From: Mesaphorura yosii
Lineage: Eukaryota; Arthropoda; Collembola; Poduromorpha; Tullbergiidae
NCBI GenBank assembly: GCA_009869945.1
Contig: WIXG01000282.1
Location: 40,416-104,415 of the forward strand
Length of the DNA stretch: 64,000 nt
Direction of reading: 5' to 3'
The notes below the pieces were generated by a model. That model saw only the letters and a list, made by a program, of their open reading frames with translations. It was not told the DNA's origin and did no database searches. This document shows positions 12,012-23,912 of this stretch, piece by piece (the stretch's first letter is position 1; the number at the start of each line of letters is the position of its first letter). The position numbers were made by a program, and so were the translations under genes.

Positions 12012-13320
12012 ATGTCACTGATTCGATCAACTGTCCTTTGGCAGGCCGCAAAAACAAAGCCAAACTTCGGAATTTCTGGTGCAGCATGGAAAAGGTTCGT
12101 GGATTTTGAAATCCCGAATCATCAGTGCTCCGACGGAAGACGGTGGAAGACTAGTGCCGTGCCAAGCGTACTGAGCCGTGCTGAAGTTGCACATCACAAG
12201 ACGTTACCGGCCAAGTATGGCGGAAGAAACACGGTTACTTTACTTCCTGGTAAGTCAACTAGTAAGAATTCGAATTGGATAGAATAGTTGCAGATTTGCG
12301 TTGTAACTGGAAATTCGTGTTCATTGATAAGGTGGTGGAATTGGACCCGAGCTGACGTCGTACGTGAGGGACATTTTCATCTCTGATGGAGTTCGCGTCG
12401 ACTTTGAGTTTATGGACATTTGTGACGAAGAGTTTGAAGAGGATCAGGCACTGAACAACGCAATTGTGTCCATCAAGAGGAATGGGACTGGCTTGAAAGG
12501 CAACATCGAGACCCGCAACTTTGATCCGAACATTATCTCGAGGAACGTGGCACTTCGAAATGAATTGGATCTGTATGTGAATGTCCTACACGTCAAATCG
12601 TATCCTGGCATCCCTGCAAGACACATGGACATTAACACCGTGATCATCAGACAGAACACTGAAGGAGAGTATGCGCTACTGGAGCACGAAGCCGTCGAAG
12701 GCGTGGTGTCTTGCCTCAAAATCATGACACGTCCAAGTGTCACAAAATTGGCAAAATTTGCGTTCGAGTACGCCAAGACGCACAACCGGAAGAAGCTCAC
12801 AACAATCCACAAAGCCAATATTATGGAACTCTCCGACGGATTATTTCTGGAGTGCGTCAAAGAAGTATCCAAGCAGTATCCGGACATCGAGTACAATGAA
12901 ATGATCATCGACAATTGCTGCATGCAACTTGTCTCGGACCCGAAACAATTTGACATCATGCTCACCACGAATTTGTACGGGAACATAGTCTCGAATGTGC
13001 TTTGTGGACTGACGGGTGGTGCAGGACTGTACGCTGGGAGAAACTACGGCGATGATTACGCAGTCTTCGAACCTGGTGCGAGAAATACGGGAACAAAGAT
13101 CGCAGGGAAGGGCATTGCGAATCCAGTGTCAATGATCAGTGCCTCAATCGATCTACTCAAGCACATTGGCATGCATTTCTCAGCGAATAGGATTAAGGAC
13201 GCGCTCAGTCATACGATCAACGTTGCAAAGGTTCATACGAAGGATCTCGGCGGTCAGGCGACGAGTCAGGATGTGGTGAACTGTATTATCAGGTATCTCG
13301 CCCAGCATCCAAAATGTTGA
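12012..13320 (+). CDS. Mitochondrial NAD-dependent isocitrate dehydrogenase, gamma-like subunit
   Basis: Exons 12012-12249 and 12332-13320 (intron 82 bp, GTAAGT...AAG, phase 1) give 408 residues, close to the roughly 390 usual for IDH3G. The first 28 residues lack acids and carry several Arg/Lys, as expected of a mitochondrial transit peptide. The conserved start of the fold (KYGGRNTVTLLPG) leads into GGGIGPEL; then NTEGEY, HKANIM, DNCCMQLV, NLYGNIV and a C-terminal DLGGQATS match the family. DN..MQLV and the NIE-type segment favour the gamma over the alpha (catalytic) subunit. Known role: regulatory subunit of the TCA-cycle enzyme that oxidises isocitrate to 2-oxoglutarate in the matrix. Oddity: the usual GDGIG reads GGGIG, with the Asp replaced by Gly exactly at the exon junction. 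A beta-type assignment is possible. Confidence 0.92.
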
Positions 13321-13397
13321 AACGTGCGCGTGCACATCAAAAAACTTGTGTTCTCTTAATTTCATGTGAATTCGAGTGTACTTTATCCTTAATATGC

Positions 13398-13403
13398 AAT
13401 AAA
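13398..13403 (+). terminator. Polyadenylation signal, isocitrate dehydrogenase gene
   Basis: AATAAA 78 nt after the TGA stop. Confidence 0.7.
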
Positions 13404-16400
13404 TTATGGGATTGTAAAATAGTAAAATTCTGTGGAGGGAATTTGCACACTTGTTCTGCTCTCAATCAGGCGCATTACTCAAAATCCTTTGTAAACAAAC
13501 CACTTGACAATTGGCGACTGGACAGCTTTTTATTAGTCTGGCATGCTGTCGGCAGGACGGCGACGTGTCTCCACTCCACTTTTGCAACCGACAGTCTTAT
13601 CTCAGGCCGGCCAAGCGATGTGTCAATAATTGTTCATATTTGCAATTCACATTGGCGTCAAGTGTGGCTGTGGCACCGGCAAGCTGACAGCGAAACAAGC
13701 AGGAGAGCACGAGCAGGAACGTGAATTCGATCTGGACCTGGACTGAAGTGACAAGGCAAGGCTGAGAAAATGGCATCTGTAAAGGATCTTCTGTGGTCTG
13801 TGGATTCCCGGCCCCTCCAAATTTCAGGAGCCGCGTGGATAGTTAAAGATTAAATTACTTTGCCTCATGCATTATGCGTGCCTTGGAAATTGAGTCCAGT
13901 AGCACAGCGACTGCGGCACGTCCTTCGCACGAATTGATTCGGTGGCAGACGTGGTTGTTGAAGTGCGACGTGCGAAGTTAAGCCGTTAAGATAGCATCAC
14001 TAATTTCACGTTTCAGGCGCGACACAAGGCGAAACCCCGAACAGAAGGCTGAGAATGACGTGTTTATTTATTAAATTAACTTGTAAACAGCGAAAACAAG
14101 CAGATAGTCGATTATCAGTCTCATCTTCAGATCTCATCAGGCATCTCATCTCGTCTTGACTCAATTTCGAGTGACTGGAGAGTTTGGGGGTTATTTTCAA
14201 GTTATTTGGATACATCTTCATCATTCTTGCTCGTTTTTTTGGCTCTGAAGTGCTGGAAGCGCTGAACTCAATGAATTCGAACCAAATCTGAACCTTTGAT
14301 GATTTTATCTTCTTATCTGATCACCGCGTTGGCCGTGTTCGCGTTTTTGGTTTTGAGGAAAACTGAAAAGCAGAAAACATTTTCGTCAAAAGAAGCTGAT
14401 GCTGATGCAGGAGACGAGCATCTGCCGCGTCCCATTGTTGTAATTTAAAGTTTTATCGTTGTTCTAAATCTGAACTCCAAACAAGGAGAACGGAGAAGGA
14501 GCACAAATCGAAATCCTCTCAGCATTGCATTGAAGGATGCCCGGAGCCGAAAGCGTACTTCAATCAAAAAATCATGTACTTAAGTGTCGCACGCAATACG
14601 CAAGAAAGCGGACCTTCGGTCGGAGTGGCGTATTGAATGAATGGTCGACCATCAGCATCTTCTTCACGCTACGTTAAAAACGGCTTAGTTTTCATTAAAA
14701 GATCAGGGACATGTCACGTTCAGCGCCAGCGCGCTTTCACCATAAAACGGAGAATAGAATAGATCGAATTTATGAGCTGCGCAGGTAAAAAGGTGAAAAA
14801 TTGAAAATTAAATGTACCATGTGGGAAGACGAAGACGACGGCAACTGATAATAATAATTTGTATTGACAACGTCGCGCCGCCGCGCGGAGGCCCAAACTG
14901 TCAAGATTTCAAGCCGGGCTTCGGGATCCGGTCGTAGTTTGCTTTTAAGTTTAAGTATTCATAAAAGTGAGCATGCACTTGAAGAAGCCAGCCTTTTTCT
15001 GTACTGGCATTGGTGCAAGGAACATTTTATCACTTTCATCTGTTGATTGTTATCAGTTTAGCATGGCCCTTTGCATTCATTCCTTCGTCTTCTAAGAATG
15101 CTCGTGTCGTAAAATGCATGCGTGAGATGCGTTCAGAGCTCAGAACCTTTTTCATGAACATATTTTTGGGTTTTGGAACCTTCTTGAATGAATTGTTTGA
15201 ATTGTAAATTCGATTCTACTTTTGTCACTCATCATTTGAACCATTTCACTCACCGCATGCGTGCGTGCTCAGCTTGACTGAGTGGCATGGCAAGACTTTA
15301 TCGCTTTACGATCAAGAAATCCATTATCTGCGGAATAATCTTAGTCTTTTGCTCTGAGAAAGCTCTGGCCACTGGCTAAGGTTCTGGAGAGCTTGTACGG
15401 CAAAATCTCGAATTACATTCATAAAGGAAGCAGATGCACATCTGTCATTCCGATCTGCCACACGCAACTCAATCTGGAAGAGTTTCCAAATTCCAGCTTT
15501 CCAACTTCCCTGTTCCTGCAAAGATACAAATACAAATTGCAAATTGGAACCGAAGAATGATGAATCACCAGCGAACAAGTTTTCAATTAATAACTCGCAG
15601 TCGCTCCTTCAGCCAAGCACTGCTCCACCACAATCACGTCAATTGATCATTTTCAGGAGCTTCCTTGACAGGAGGATGAACCCGAAGCGACAACCGACCA
15701 AGTTTGTACCACAAACTTCAAAATATTGCTCACCCAAACGAATGACAATAACCACCATTCAGTGGGACTTCAAATGCTTGGGACTGTCTGCCTCAAAATT
15801 CAAAGGGTTGTTTTTGATACTCCATCGACTTTTCTGTGTTCTGCTCTTCTGCAACCTGAATCTCGGACCTGAATCACTAAACACTTCCAAAACCAAAACA
15901 GAATTCTACAGCAGGTTGTTGACGATAACAATAACAATGGTGCTACCTTACAATTACAATTTCTTTCTTTCTTTCTTTCATGTTTCACCCTTTCAAAATC
16001 TCGGTTCCAATTCAAACACTTGCACTGCACCCTTTTCTTTTGGAAGTGAAGTTGGAGCCTTTTCTTTATGGATCTGTGCTTAGTGTTTGTGCTTTTAATG
16101 CGTGTGATGTGACATTCTGTCCGTTTGGAGAATTATCATCCCTGTGCTGTACTCTCTTCTGTTCTGTGCTGATGCTTTTGTTTGCGAGATCCATTAAGGA
16201 ATGAAAACCTAAAGCTCTTCTGAGATCGGATAGGACAATAACAAAAATATTCCCTACCTGAATCGTTACTTCGTGCGCCGCACCGACCGGCTCGACACTA
16301 GCTCGTTCAATACAGGTTGCCTTGACTTGACTTGCCCCATCGCTCGCGTTTCCAGCATCGTCCGTCTCTCCTCCAAGTTGACCAGCTTGGGGATTACGTA

Positions 16401-17826
16401 CACGTCTTACGCGAGCCGTGAGCCCGCGACGACTGTGCCTGGAATCGTTGGAAATCCAGCCGGACGAAGACGAAGAAAGAAGATGCTCAGCCAGCAGCAG
16501 CCACTTTGTCATGATTATGCTCATTGCCGTGCCTTCTCGGTGGTAAACAACAAAGGCTAAAGAAAGCCAAAGAGGTACCGACACGAAGAATTTGGGCCTT
16601 AAGCCGCAAAATGTTAGATTCAACCACTCCGTTATTGGATAATGATGAGGAATTATGCAATGAAATGCGACGGACGACCAGGAAACTGACCATTGTAAAG
16701 ACAGGATTATGGAGCATATTAATCACGGGATTTAAACTTGACCTCTGACTGTACGATGGCTTACTGCATGCGTAGGGCGAATGAAGTCAGACTTGCTATA
16801 CCCTGTTCCTTCGGCAGCTAATCAGGGTTCGAATAATCCTCTCATCTTGATGAATATCAGCCTCATCTGCATGTTTTACAGGACCACAATATTTTAATGT
16901 TGTGGACTTTGATTTATCTTCCAGAATTCTATAATGGGGATTGAAATGGAAGCCAAGGTTATGAAATTAGCTTTTAAGCCCGAGTCTCGATTCAGATTCG
17001 GATTGTTCGGTAATGATTATAATGATAATGACGATAGGGACAATACACAATAGTAATAGACAAATGAACAAAACTCCAAGTTCCATTGCACGTACACCTG
17101 TTCCTTGTTCCGGAGTTCCAGAATGCGAATGTACCTGTGCTTCGTCCTCCGTCCGTCCGTCCTCTGATCGTGGGACCAGATTACTGATTACTATTAGCAT
17201 TGCAGCACAGCACAGCGCAGCATAAAAATGAATTGTCATTCCGTTTATCCCGTTTGCTTTGCTTCATCTCCGGTCTCGGTCTCCCCCTTCGACGGACGCG
17301 ACGCTTAGACTTCATTAGTCAGTTGGCATAACGGAATGCACGGACGGACTCGCACAGGTGAGGCGAAGGGGAAGGAAATTGAAATGGAAATCGGGCTGGG
17401 AAAATGAGAATGAAGATGAGAGATAAATCTGGTCGGTCTGGTGTTTCGTATCTCCTCCAGTCAGTCAGGCCACGCAGGCCGGGCCTTGCAAACAATAGGT
17501 CAGGTTCGCATCCTTCATTTTTTTATCCAGGCACTTGACTCCATGGCCTGAAATGCTGAAATCCCGTTTCTCGTTCATTAGAGCGAGGCAGGCAGGCCTG
17601 AGAACCTGTTTCTGATTCTCCTGCTGATATGCACCGCAGCGCAGTCATATTTCTGTGATGTAGTTCGAATCGATCATTTCCTTTCCAGCTGACACGGACA
17701 AGTAAACAAAAGAGAAGCGCTGAAATCAGAATCAAGGGCCACGCCATAAGTTCAAGGCCCAAGACGGCAGTCAGCAATAAAAACATCTGAAACGGGCAAT
17801 TCGTGAAAAAAAATGAAAAGAGCAGT
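13404..17826. other. Intergenic, no confident gene; ambiguous ORFs near 16-17 kb
   Basis: No recognisable domain. Around 16200-16560 the minus strand has an open stretch bounded by a possible acceptor (..TTCCAG, before CACAGTCGTCG) and donor (CAG|GTAGGG), and the plus strand is also open through 16745. I recognise neither translation. A 90-codon minus-strand ORF at 16967-17239 is listed separately. Confidence 0.4.
16967..17239 (-). CDS. Possible small two-span membrane protein, unrecognised
   Basis: A 90-codon ATG-started frame. Residues about 6-22 are hydrophobic (AALCCAAMLIVISNL) and about 52-75 are strongly hydrophobic, ending in a run of isoleucines before a charged tail. The isoleucines come from an ATT/ATC/ATA-rich stretch of simple sequence, which makes a chance ORF quite possible. 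I see no TATA box, introns or relatives. I do not recognise it. Confidence 0.2.
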   Translation of the reverse strand: MTIHFYAALCCAAMLIVISNLVPRSEDGRTEDEAQVHSHSGTPEQGTGVRAMELGVLFICLLLLCIVPIVIIIIIITEQSESESRLGLKS

Positions 17827-17832
17827 TTTATT
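17827..17832 (-). terminator. Polyadenylation signal, candidate for Gly/Tyr-rich protein gene
   Basis: AATAAA on the minus strand, 400 nt past the TAA at 18232-18234; a distant but first usable signal. Confidence 0.35.
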
Positions 17833-18231
17833 TCCATAAATTAGTCAATTAGTCATAAATTAGTCAGTAGAAAATTCTGAGCAAGAAGATCAATAATCAA
17901 TAATAGAAATCAAATTAGAATTAATTTAAAAATATAATACAGCGAATGTATAATTAGATGTTCAAGTACAGTATTGAAGAAATCGTCGAATAAGTTTCTT
18001 TCTTGTTTCGCCACGGAGGATCTGAGGCTTCGGAGACCAAATTGTCGCGGCGTCTGGTGGCTCACTTCCCGAACCTACCGACAATAATCAAAGAACAAAT
18101 TAAAACAGATTCCTTCCACACACTACAGTGCGAATGGCGATCGCGTTATCATTTGCCATTGTTGATCAATTCGCGTGAAGACGGCCGAAACTTACGAATG
18201 TTTCAATGCATCAAAGCCCTAAAGTTCTTCC

Positions 18232-18594
18232 TTACCCGTTCGATCCGGAGAGCGAGCTGGCGCTGGCCTGGGCCTGGGAGCCGGAGGTGCTTCCGCCATA
18301 GCCATAAGGATAGCCGTAACCGTAACCGTAGGGTGGATAGAATTGTCTGCCCTGTCTTGGGCTGGGACGATCTGGAATAGACAGAATGCGAGGAGTGGCA
18401 TGAGTAAAATTCTAAATCTTCCTTGTTTGGGGCTCACTTAACTCGCTTTTTGAGGGATATGAATTAAACTAATTAATTAACTTAAACATACCGAGTGGCT
18501 CGAACGCAGCTGGAAAAGCGGCGGACAGATCGACGAGGACGGCAACGGCGAGCACAACGACGGCGATGTAGAGGACAATCTTTCTCGAATCCAT
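18232..18594 (-). CDS. Small secreted Gly/Tyr-rich protein
   Basis: Exons on the minus strand run 18594-18492 and 18371-18232 (intron 120 bp, GTATGT...TTCCAG, phase 1), giving 80 residues. A signal peptide is clear: a short charged start (MDSRK), then a Val/Ala/Leu core to about residue 26. Then come a basic spacer (RPSPRQGRQ), a Tyr/Gly block (YGYGYGYPYGYGG), and an Ala/Ser/Gln tail. Secreted YG-rich peptides of this kind occur among arthropod cuticle/structural proteins and nematode antimicrobial peptides; I cannot tell which. The stop overlaps a good donor (GGGTAAGG), so a further 3' exon is possible. Its own TATA box supports it as a real gene. Confidence 0.72.
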
Positions 18595-18744
18595 GTCACT
18601 GCTGGTTCTAATGTTGTCTTCTCAGTTGTCCAATAAGTCAAAACGCAAGCAGGTATTGTCGATAAGATTGATGTGAATCTGAATACAGCAACTGAAATTT
18701 TACTGGAGCTCTAGCACGTTAATGGCCAAATACAATAACGAAAC

Positions 18745-18779
18745 TGGCTTGCAATGGTTGCTGTGGGCCCTTTTATATA
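18745..18779 (-). promoter_or_regulatory. TATA box and probable initiator, Gly/Tyr-rich protein gene
   Basis: TATATAAAAG on the minus strand (18779-18770), then a CCAGTTT initiator-like site with its A at 18745, 34 bp downstream. This gives a 5' UTR of about 150 nt. Confidence 0.6.
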
Positions 18780-19603
18780 AAAATCTCAACGCCTTTTCAA
18801 TACACATATTTTTAGCAACGTAAAAAACTTACAAAATAGGTTAGTGATTAGGGTTACACTTGCACTTGAAAGTGCAAGGGTACATTTCATGCGAAAACCT
18901 ATCTGGGATTTTCTTGGAGCCATTTTAATCCTTTCTGAGGACCATTAAGGCAACTGAGAGCATGCCAGGTATGCTTGTAGATGCAAATGTGGTGGTCAGG
19001 CCACCGTAAAACCCGAGTGAATGGAACTGGGATTTGCCCACGTATTCTATTTTTATTGCACATTTGTACGAAGGTCAATTCATTTTTTGTCTCCAAAATC
19101 CCAGTCGTCAGCCTTCAGCTTTACATTCACCGTTACATTATTAGTGCGCTGGCCATAGCCACTGCCTCCGCGGCGCGGGCAGCATCGTGAATCTAATCCG
19201 AAGAATAGGAATTAGTCTTTGCCTTTATGAGTCAATGTTTCTGTAAGCAAGAATTAAAACTCTAAAATCATTCGATTCGAAAAAATTGAAGTTCTGCATT
19301 CCGAATTTTTTGGCCTGGCGTGGCGTGAGACGGGTGCGATGTCCAGTACGCTAAAGTCAAAGATCCAGACGACAGAGTCTGTTGGACTGGACCTTGCCCC
19401 TGCCCTCTCGGATGTGAAGATGCGATCGATGATGGGATGATGATGATCAGCGACCCTTTGCCGATCCCTTTGCGATCCGTGCCATGAAATTCAATGCTGC
19501 GTAAACAGAATTCTTCAAAACAAAGACCGTGCGATAAGCATGAGCATGACCGTGTTTACGGTTACATAATGACCAGATAAACATAAACTGCTGGCTGTCG
19601 CAG
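18780..19603. other. Intergenic between divergent promoters
   Basis: About 0.8 kb separates the TATA box of the minus-strand Gly/Tyr-rich gene from that of the plus-strand lipase. No coding exon seen. The interval could be a shared control region. Confidence 0.5.
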
Positions 19604-19637
19604 TATTTAAAGATTTCGATTTCGAATCTTGGTCAGT
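19604..19637 (+). promoter_or_regulatory. TATA box and initiator of the lipase gene
   Basis: TATTTAAA (19604-19611) is followed at the canonical 31 bp by the arthropod-type initiator TCAGTC, with its A at 19635. The predicted 5' UTR is only 46 nt before the ATG at 19681. Confidence 0.65.
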
Positions 19638-19680
19638 CTCATTTGATATTTGGTGCAGGAGATGAGCTGCTTCAGAAGTC

Positions 19681-21242
19681 ATGAATTCTTCCTCTTGTCC
19701 GTTGCCGGTTACTTTTGGCTGTGTGGTTGTGATTCTACTCCATTTGGTTAATGTCAGCCAAACACAAGTACAGTTTATGAGTGTACTAGGTAGGTCTGCG
19801 CCGAAACGCGTTGCTCCTCCGTCTCGTGAAGGCTTTATCTGGTAGCTTCGGTCAGTCAGGACGATTCTGATTTTGTTTCTGTTCTATTTATAGATCCTTC
19901 ATGGATTGAGCAGTTTCAGGACGTCGTGAACAATGTCAGAAGGCTTGAGCTCGAATCACTGTACTTCAAACTGCCTTTTGAGGATAAGGACATCGACCAA
20001 GTCCAGTTTCATTTGTACACACTCAGAAAGTCGGTAGTCGTAGCCCGTATTTGACTGTAGCCTTTTGACCTCTCTCGCCTCTCTGACACTTCTCCGTGTA
20101 TGTGCACTGCAATTGCAGCATGAATATATTTTGCTAATTGTGACTTTGCAGTCCAACCCGAAGCCAACTTCTTTTCCTGAACGATTCGTTCAGCTTCGGA
20201 AGTTCGCATTTCCAGAAAGGACAGCCGACCAAAATCCTAATTCATGGTTACGCGCAAACTAAGAATAGCTTCGATTTTCCTCGACAAGTTAAAGATGGTG
20301 AGTAAATGCAAGATGGTCATGCTGAGTGACGAATTTGCAGCCTAAAATCTGATTGCTACTTCTGCCCCTTCAGCCTACCTTCACCCTTCAATTAACGCAA
20401 ACGCATCTCATAACGTAATTTGTGTCGACTGGAGTGTTCTCTCGAAGGAAATCAACTATTTTGACTCTGCCAATTACACAACTCACGTTGGAGAGCATAT
20501 CGCCAAATTCCTACTCGAAGTGAAATCAATGGGCTACGTTGAGTCCTTCGGCGAGCTGCATCTGGTCGGATTCAGTCTGGGCGCGCATGTCGCTGGCGTG
20601 GTTGGCCATTACATTTCTGAAGAGACGAAGCGGGCCGAGAAAATTGGAAGAATTACCGGTAAACTACATTTTCGCATCATGCGCTTTGACAATTGCTTGA
20701 ACTTGGATATTATTGCAGGCTTGGACCCAGCCCAGCCTGGATTTCTGTATGCCCCGGAAATGCATCGCTTGGACTCGGAAGATGCAGACTTCGTCGACGT
20801 AATTCACACAAACATGGGAAGTATTCTCACGGGCGATCTCGGAATGTCCATCAGCTCTGGCCACGCGGATTTTTTCCCAAACGGCGGCCGCAAACAGCCT
20901 GCGTGTGAATTCAGTCTGTTTACGGAGTATTCAATCCCGAGACGAAGTAATTACGCTTATTGAACTGATTTTATTCATTTGCACTCAATTCTAATCCGGT
21001 GTCCCGTATTTTCAGGCACATGCTCACATGTGAAGGCTGCTGAATATTTTGCGCAGTCAATTCTCGGGCACAGGTACGCCAGTTGCGAATGCTCAAACTG
21101 GGAATCTTTTAAGCAGGGGTTTTGCGACTGTCTTCGTGATAAGAGTGATGGCAAAGCGGATCGCGCACGCGACATCGAAGGCGAGAGCATCAGGAACAGC
21201 GCCGTGGCCGTGTTTATGGGAGAACACTGCGATCAGAAGTGA
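19681..21242 (+). CDS. Secreted pancreatic-type triacylglycerol lipase / phospholipase A1 family
   Basis: Six exons (19681-19789, 19894-20029, 20152-20297, 20374-20658, 20719-20946, 21016-21242) join to 376 residues with all phases matching. Residues about 12-27 are a hydrophobic signal segment ending near VNVSQ. The alpha/beta-hydrolase opens with FHLYTLRNPT and PTKILIHGY. The nucleophile motif is GFSLG (Ser), the Asp is in RITGLDPAQPG, and the His is in CSHVKAAEYF, so the catalytic triad is complete. The usual GHSLG has Phe for His. There is no C-terminal PLAT domain, as in invertebrate members of the LIPH/PNLIP family. Known role: hydrolysis of ester bonds in acylglycerols or phospholipids outside the cell, often in the gut. 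The second donor (GTCGGT) is weak but gives the expected family sequence. The 60-bp fourth intron is stop-free. Confidence 0.93.
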
Positions 21243-21392
21243 GCCTGGTTAATAGCTGCATTATCCATTATATGCATATGCATTATATTATATTGCTCAA
21301 TTAATAATTTAATGATTACGCAGGACACGAGGGGACTTTTATTTAGTCGTGCGCTGACCATTTATCACTTAACTCCAGACACGAAAGCCATC

Positions 21393-21398
21393 AATAAA
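21393..21398 (+). terminator. Polyadenylation signal, lipase gene
   Basis: AATAAA 151 nt after the stop codon and about 280 bp before the next gene's TATA box. Confidence 0.7.
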
Positions 21399-21675
21399 AT
21401 ATCTGTGCTGTTCAAACTGACTTGACCCAAGAGTCGTCAAGACTCAAGACGGCCAAGTTGACTGTGAAGACGGTGATGCGATAAGAGTCATGTCGTGTGC
21501 TCATCGCGTGGGGCCATCGGCAGAGTTCTTAGAGTTCATTATGCTGATGCTACTGCCACTTGGACCGATCACTCGTCCTGCCTGTGATCCTTGCCATTGC
21601 TTTCATTGCTATTGCTATTGCATCATCTCAACAAGTTCATGGCATGACATGAAGAAAAATGTAAACAGAGGCACC

Positions 21676-21683
21676 TTTATAAA
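21676..21683 (+). promoter_or_regulatory. TATA box of the purple acid phosphatase gene
   Basis: TTTATAAA, 85 bp upstream of the ATG at 21768. No strong initiator was seen 30 bp downstream. Confidence 0.5.
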
Positions 21684-21767
21684 CTTCGCTTCTCGTGCCC
21701 GACTGGCGGAGTAATAAATTAGCACTTAGGCTTGGTTCAACTGTTGGTGTGGCGCAGTGGGACGAGG

Positions 21768-23770
21768 ATGTGGCAATTCAGGAGCCTGTTTGTCTTAATT
21801 GTGGTGGCGGTATTAGGAGCCGTATGCATCCTCCCGACTCCTCGGACAAGCCTGTCCTCAGCCTTGAGTCGAATTCCGGTGCAGAGACTTGGCTTGAATT
21901 GGAAGAAGGCCTTCTTCTACCAGCCAAGACATGTACACATTTCCTACGGAAGTAAGTTACTACTTGGATAAGTCCTTTGCGCACGTGTTGCAATTTTAAT
22001 TGTGGCCCGCCTGGCAGACTCGCCCACTGAAATGGTTGTGACATGGAGCACAGTGGATCGGCCACCGAGTCCAGCGGCTGTGGAGTATGGAATCGCAAAA
22101 TTCGACGAATTCCGTGTGCAAAACGGATCCACGACTCACTTTGTTGACGACGGCTTCAAACGAGTTGGCCAGTACATTCATCGTATCAGGTTAACGAATT
22201 TGGTTCCTGGTCAATCGTATTGTAAGCCTGAAATTGTATTAAGCCCAGCGTGATAACAAAGTAAATTACGAATTCTGACAAACTCGTACATATTCGTCGT
22301 AGACTACCACTGCGGAAGCGATGACGGATGGTCAGACATTTTCGTATTCAAGGCAATGAGGGCTGGGACCGACTGGAGTCCAACGCTGGCCGTGTACGGT
22401 GATTTGGGGAACGAAAACGCGCAGTCGCTAACTCGACTCCAACGAGAAACGGATCACGGCATGTACGACGCGATTTTACACGTTGGAGACTTCGCGTATG
22501 ACATGAACTCGGTACAAACAAAAATTGATTTAACTTCAGATTGTATAAGTTTCTGGTAAAATGTCTCTGTGCCCGTATAAATTTAGAACGATGGCCAAGT
22601 AGGAGACTCGTTTATGGAACAAATTCAGCCAATCGGTAATTCTGCACATTTTTTTTTCAAATTCAGTGATAACTTGACGCATTCTTTCTACAGCCGCATA
22701 CGTTCCATACATGACGTGTCCAGGAAATCACGAGGAGCATCGGTACGAACGACAAATCCTCGAAGTTCCTTTTGCCCTTTGTAGTGAAAGCTTCTTCTGC
22801 CAGGAATTTCACTCAATACAAGTCACGGTTCACGATGCCCGGTGACTACGACTCGATGATGTACAGTTGGAACATGGGCCCGGCCCATTTCGTCAGTTTC
22901 TCCACCGAATTCTTCTACTTTCTCAAGTACGGGATCAAGCAGCTGGTAAGTCAGTACGAGTGGCTGAAGAGAGACCTTGCGGAGGCCAACAAACCAGAGA
23001 ACCGCGCACTTCGGCCGTGGATAATTACGTACGGCCACCGCCCGATGTACTGCTCCAACAATTACAGTGACGACTGCGCAAACAGGGACACGCTCGTCCG
23101 AGTCGGAATTCCGTACCTTCATGCGTAAGTGCGCGTATATTCCTCGCAGTTACGCTATCGACCGATATCATCGGCGTTTATTTGGTTGATGTGCCCGTTC
23201 TTCGTTTAGGTTTGGGCTGGAAGATCTTTTTATGGAGTCCGGAGTTGATCTCTCTATCTGGGCTCATCAACATTCTTACGAAAGAATGTGGCCACTGTAC
23301 AACTACACGGTGCTCAACGGAACAGATTCGGCCAATCCGTATCACAACCCGAAAGGAATCGTTCACGTCACGACGGGGTCGGCGGTAGCTGACAATAATC
23401 ACATTTCTGCCCATATTTTCACAAATCTTCACTTTCACGATCTTCACTAATTGAAATTTGTGTGAGCAGGGCTGCAAGGAAGGACACGCGGGTGTGACAC
23501 CTGACCAGCCTTATTTTGTGGCGGTGCGGAACCCAGATTACGGATACAGTCGGCTCAAAGTCCTGAATCGGACACACGTGTATTTTGAACAAGTTTCGGA
23601 CGAGCAGGTAATTGTGTTGTATCACTCGCTCAGCTACACTACTTGATACTCCGAACCTTTATTTGTAATATTTGTAGAATGGCAAAATTGTAGACTCTTT
23701 TTACGTCGTCAAAGATCAGCACAAAGGCTTCAGCTTCCCATTTGCGTCGAGTCCAGCGCACAACGATTGA
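21768..23770 (+). CDS. Secreted purple acid phosphatase (ACP7-like metallophosphatase)
   Basis: Nine exons (21768-21951, 22018-22221, 22303-22511, 22587-22635, 22694-22742, 22804-23124, 23210-23384, 23470-23607, 23678-23770) join in phase to 473 residues, normal for the family. The N-terminus is a hydrophobic signal segment. A fibronectin-like domain follows (HISYGNSPTEMVVTWST; PGQSYYYHCGS). The binuclear metal site is intact: YGDLG, HVGDFAYD, CPGNHE, YGHRPMYCS and WAHQHSYER supply the Asp, Tyr, Asn and His ligands. The tail ends NGKIVDSFYVV plus about 20 extra residues. Known role: Fe-metal-dependent hydrolysis of phosphate monoesters at acid pH, secreted or lysosomal. It sits about 0.5 kb behind the lipase on the same strand, and both have TATA promoters; co-expression in digestive tissue is an inference. 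Confidence 0.96.
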
Positions 23771-23912
23771 ATAGAACAAAATCATCCTATGTTCATGCCT
23801 GAATTTGATAATCCTTAATTTTATGTCATCACCAGCCCGCAAAAACCAATTTTAATCAAGTCGAGCTCCAAGTTTACGGTTTTGATTTACGGTTGACTGT
23901 TGTAATCATTTT

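Noticed and set aside
15544-16083. 179-codon plus-strand ORF
   Set aside because: No domain, codon pattern or splice context; overlaps other open frames. Probably chance.
16270-16440. Plus-strand stretch resembling an integrin-alpha membrane-proximal segment (GCLDLTCPIARVSS)
   Set aside because: No transmembrane span or GFFxR-type tail follows; the likeness is too short.
16066-16623. 185-codon minus-strand ORF with an exon-like core at 16270-16450
   Set aside because: The translation is unrecognisable, and the plus strand is equally open through the same stretch, so strand and reality cannot be decided.
16740-16845. B-box-like GGTTCGAATAATCC
   Set aside because: No A-box or acceptor stem upstream.
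17523-17837. Hydrophobic minus-strand ORF (104 codons)
   Set aside because: It lies where the 3' UTR of the Gly/Tyr-rich gene should be; no splice partners or recognisable family.
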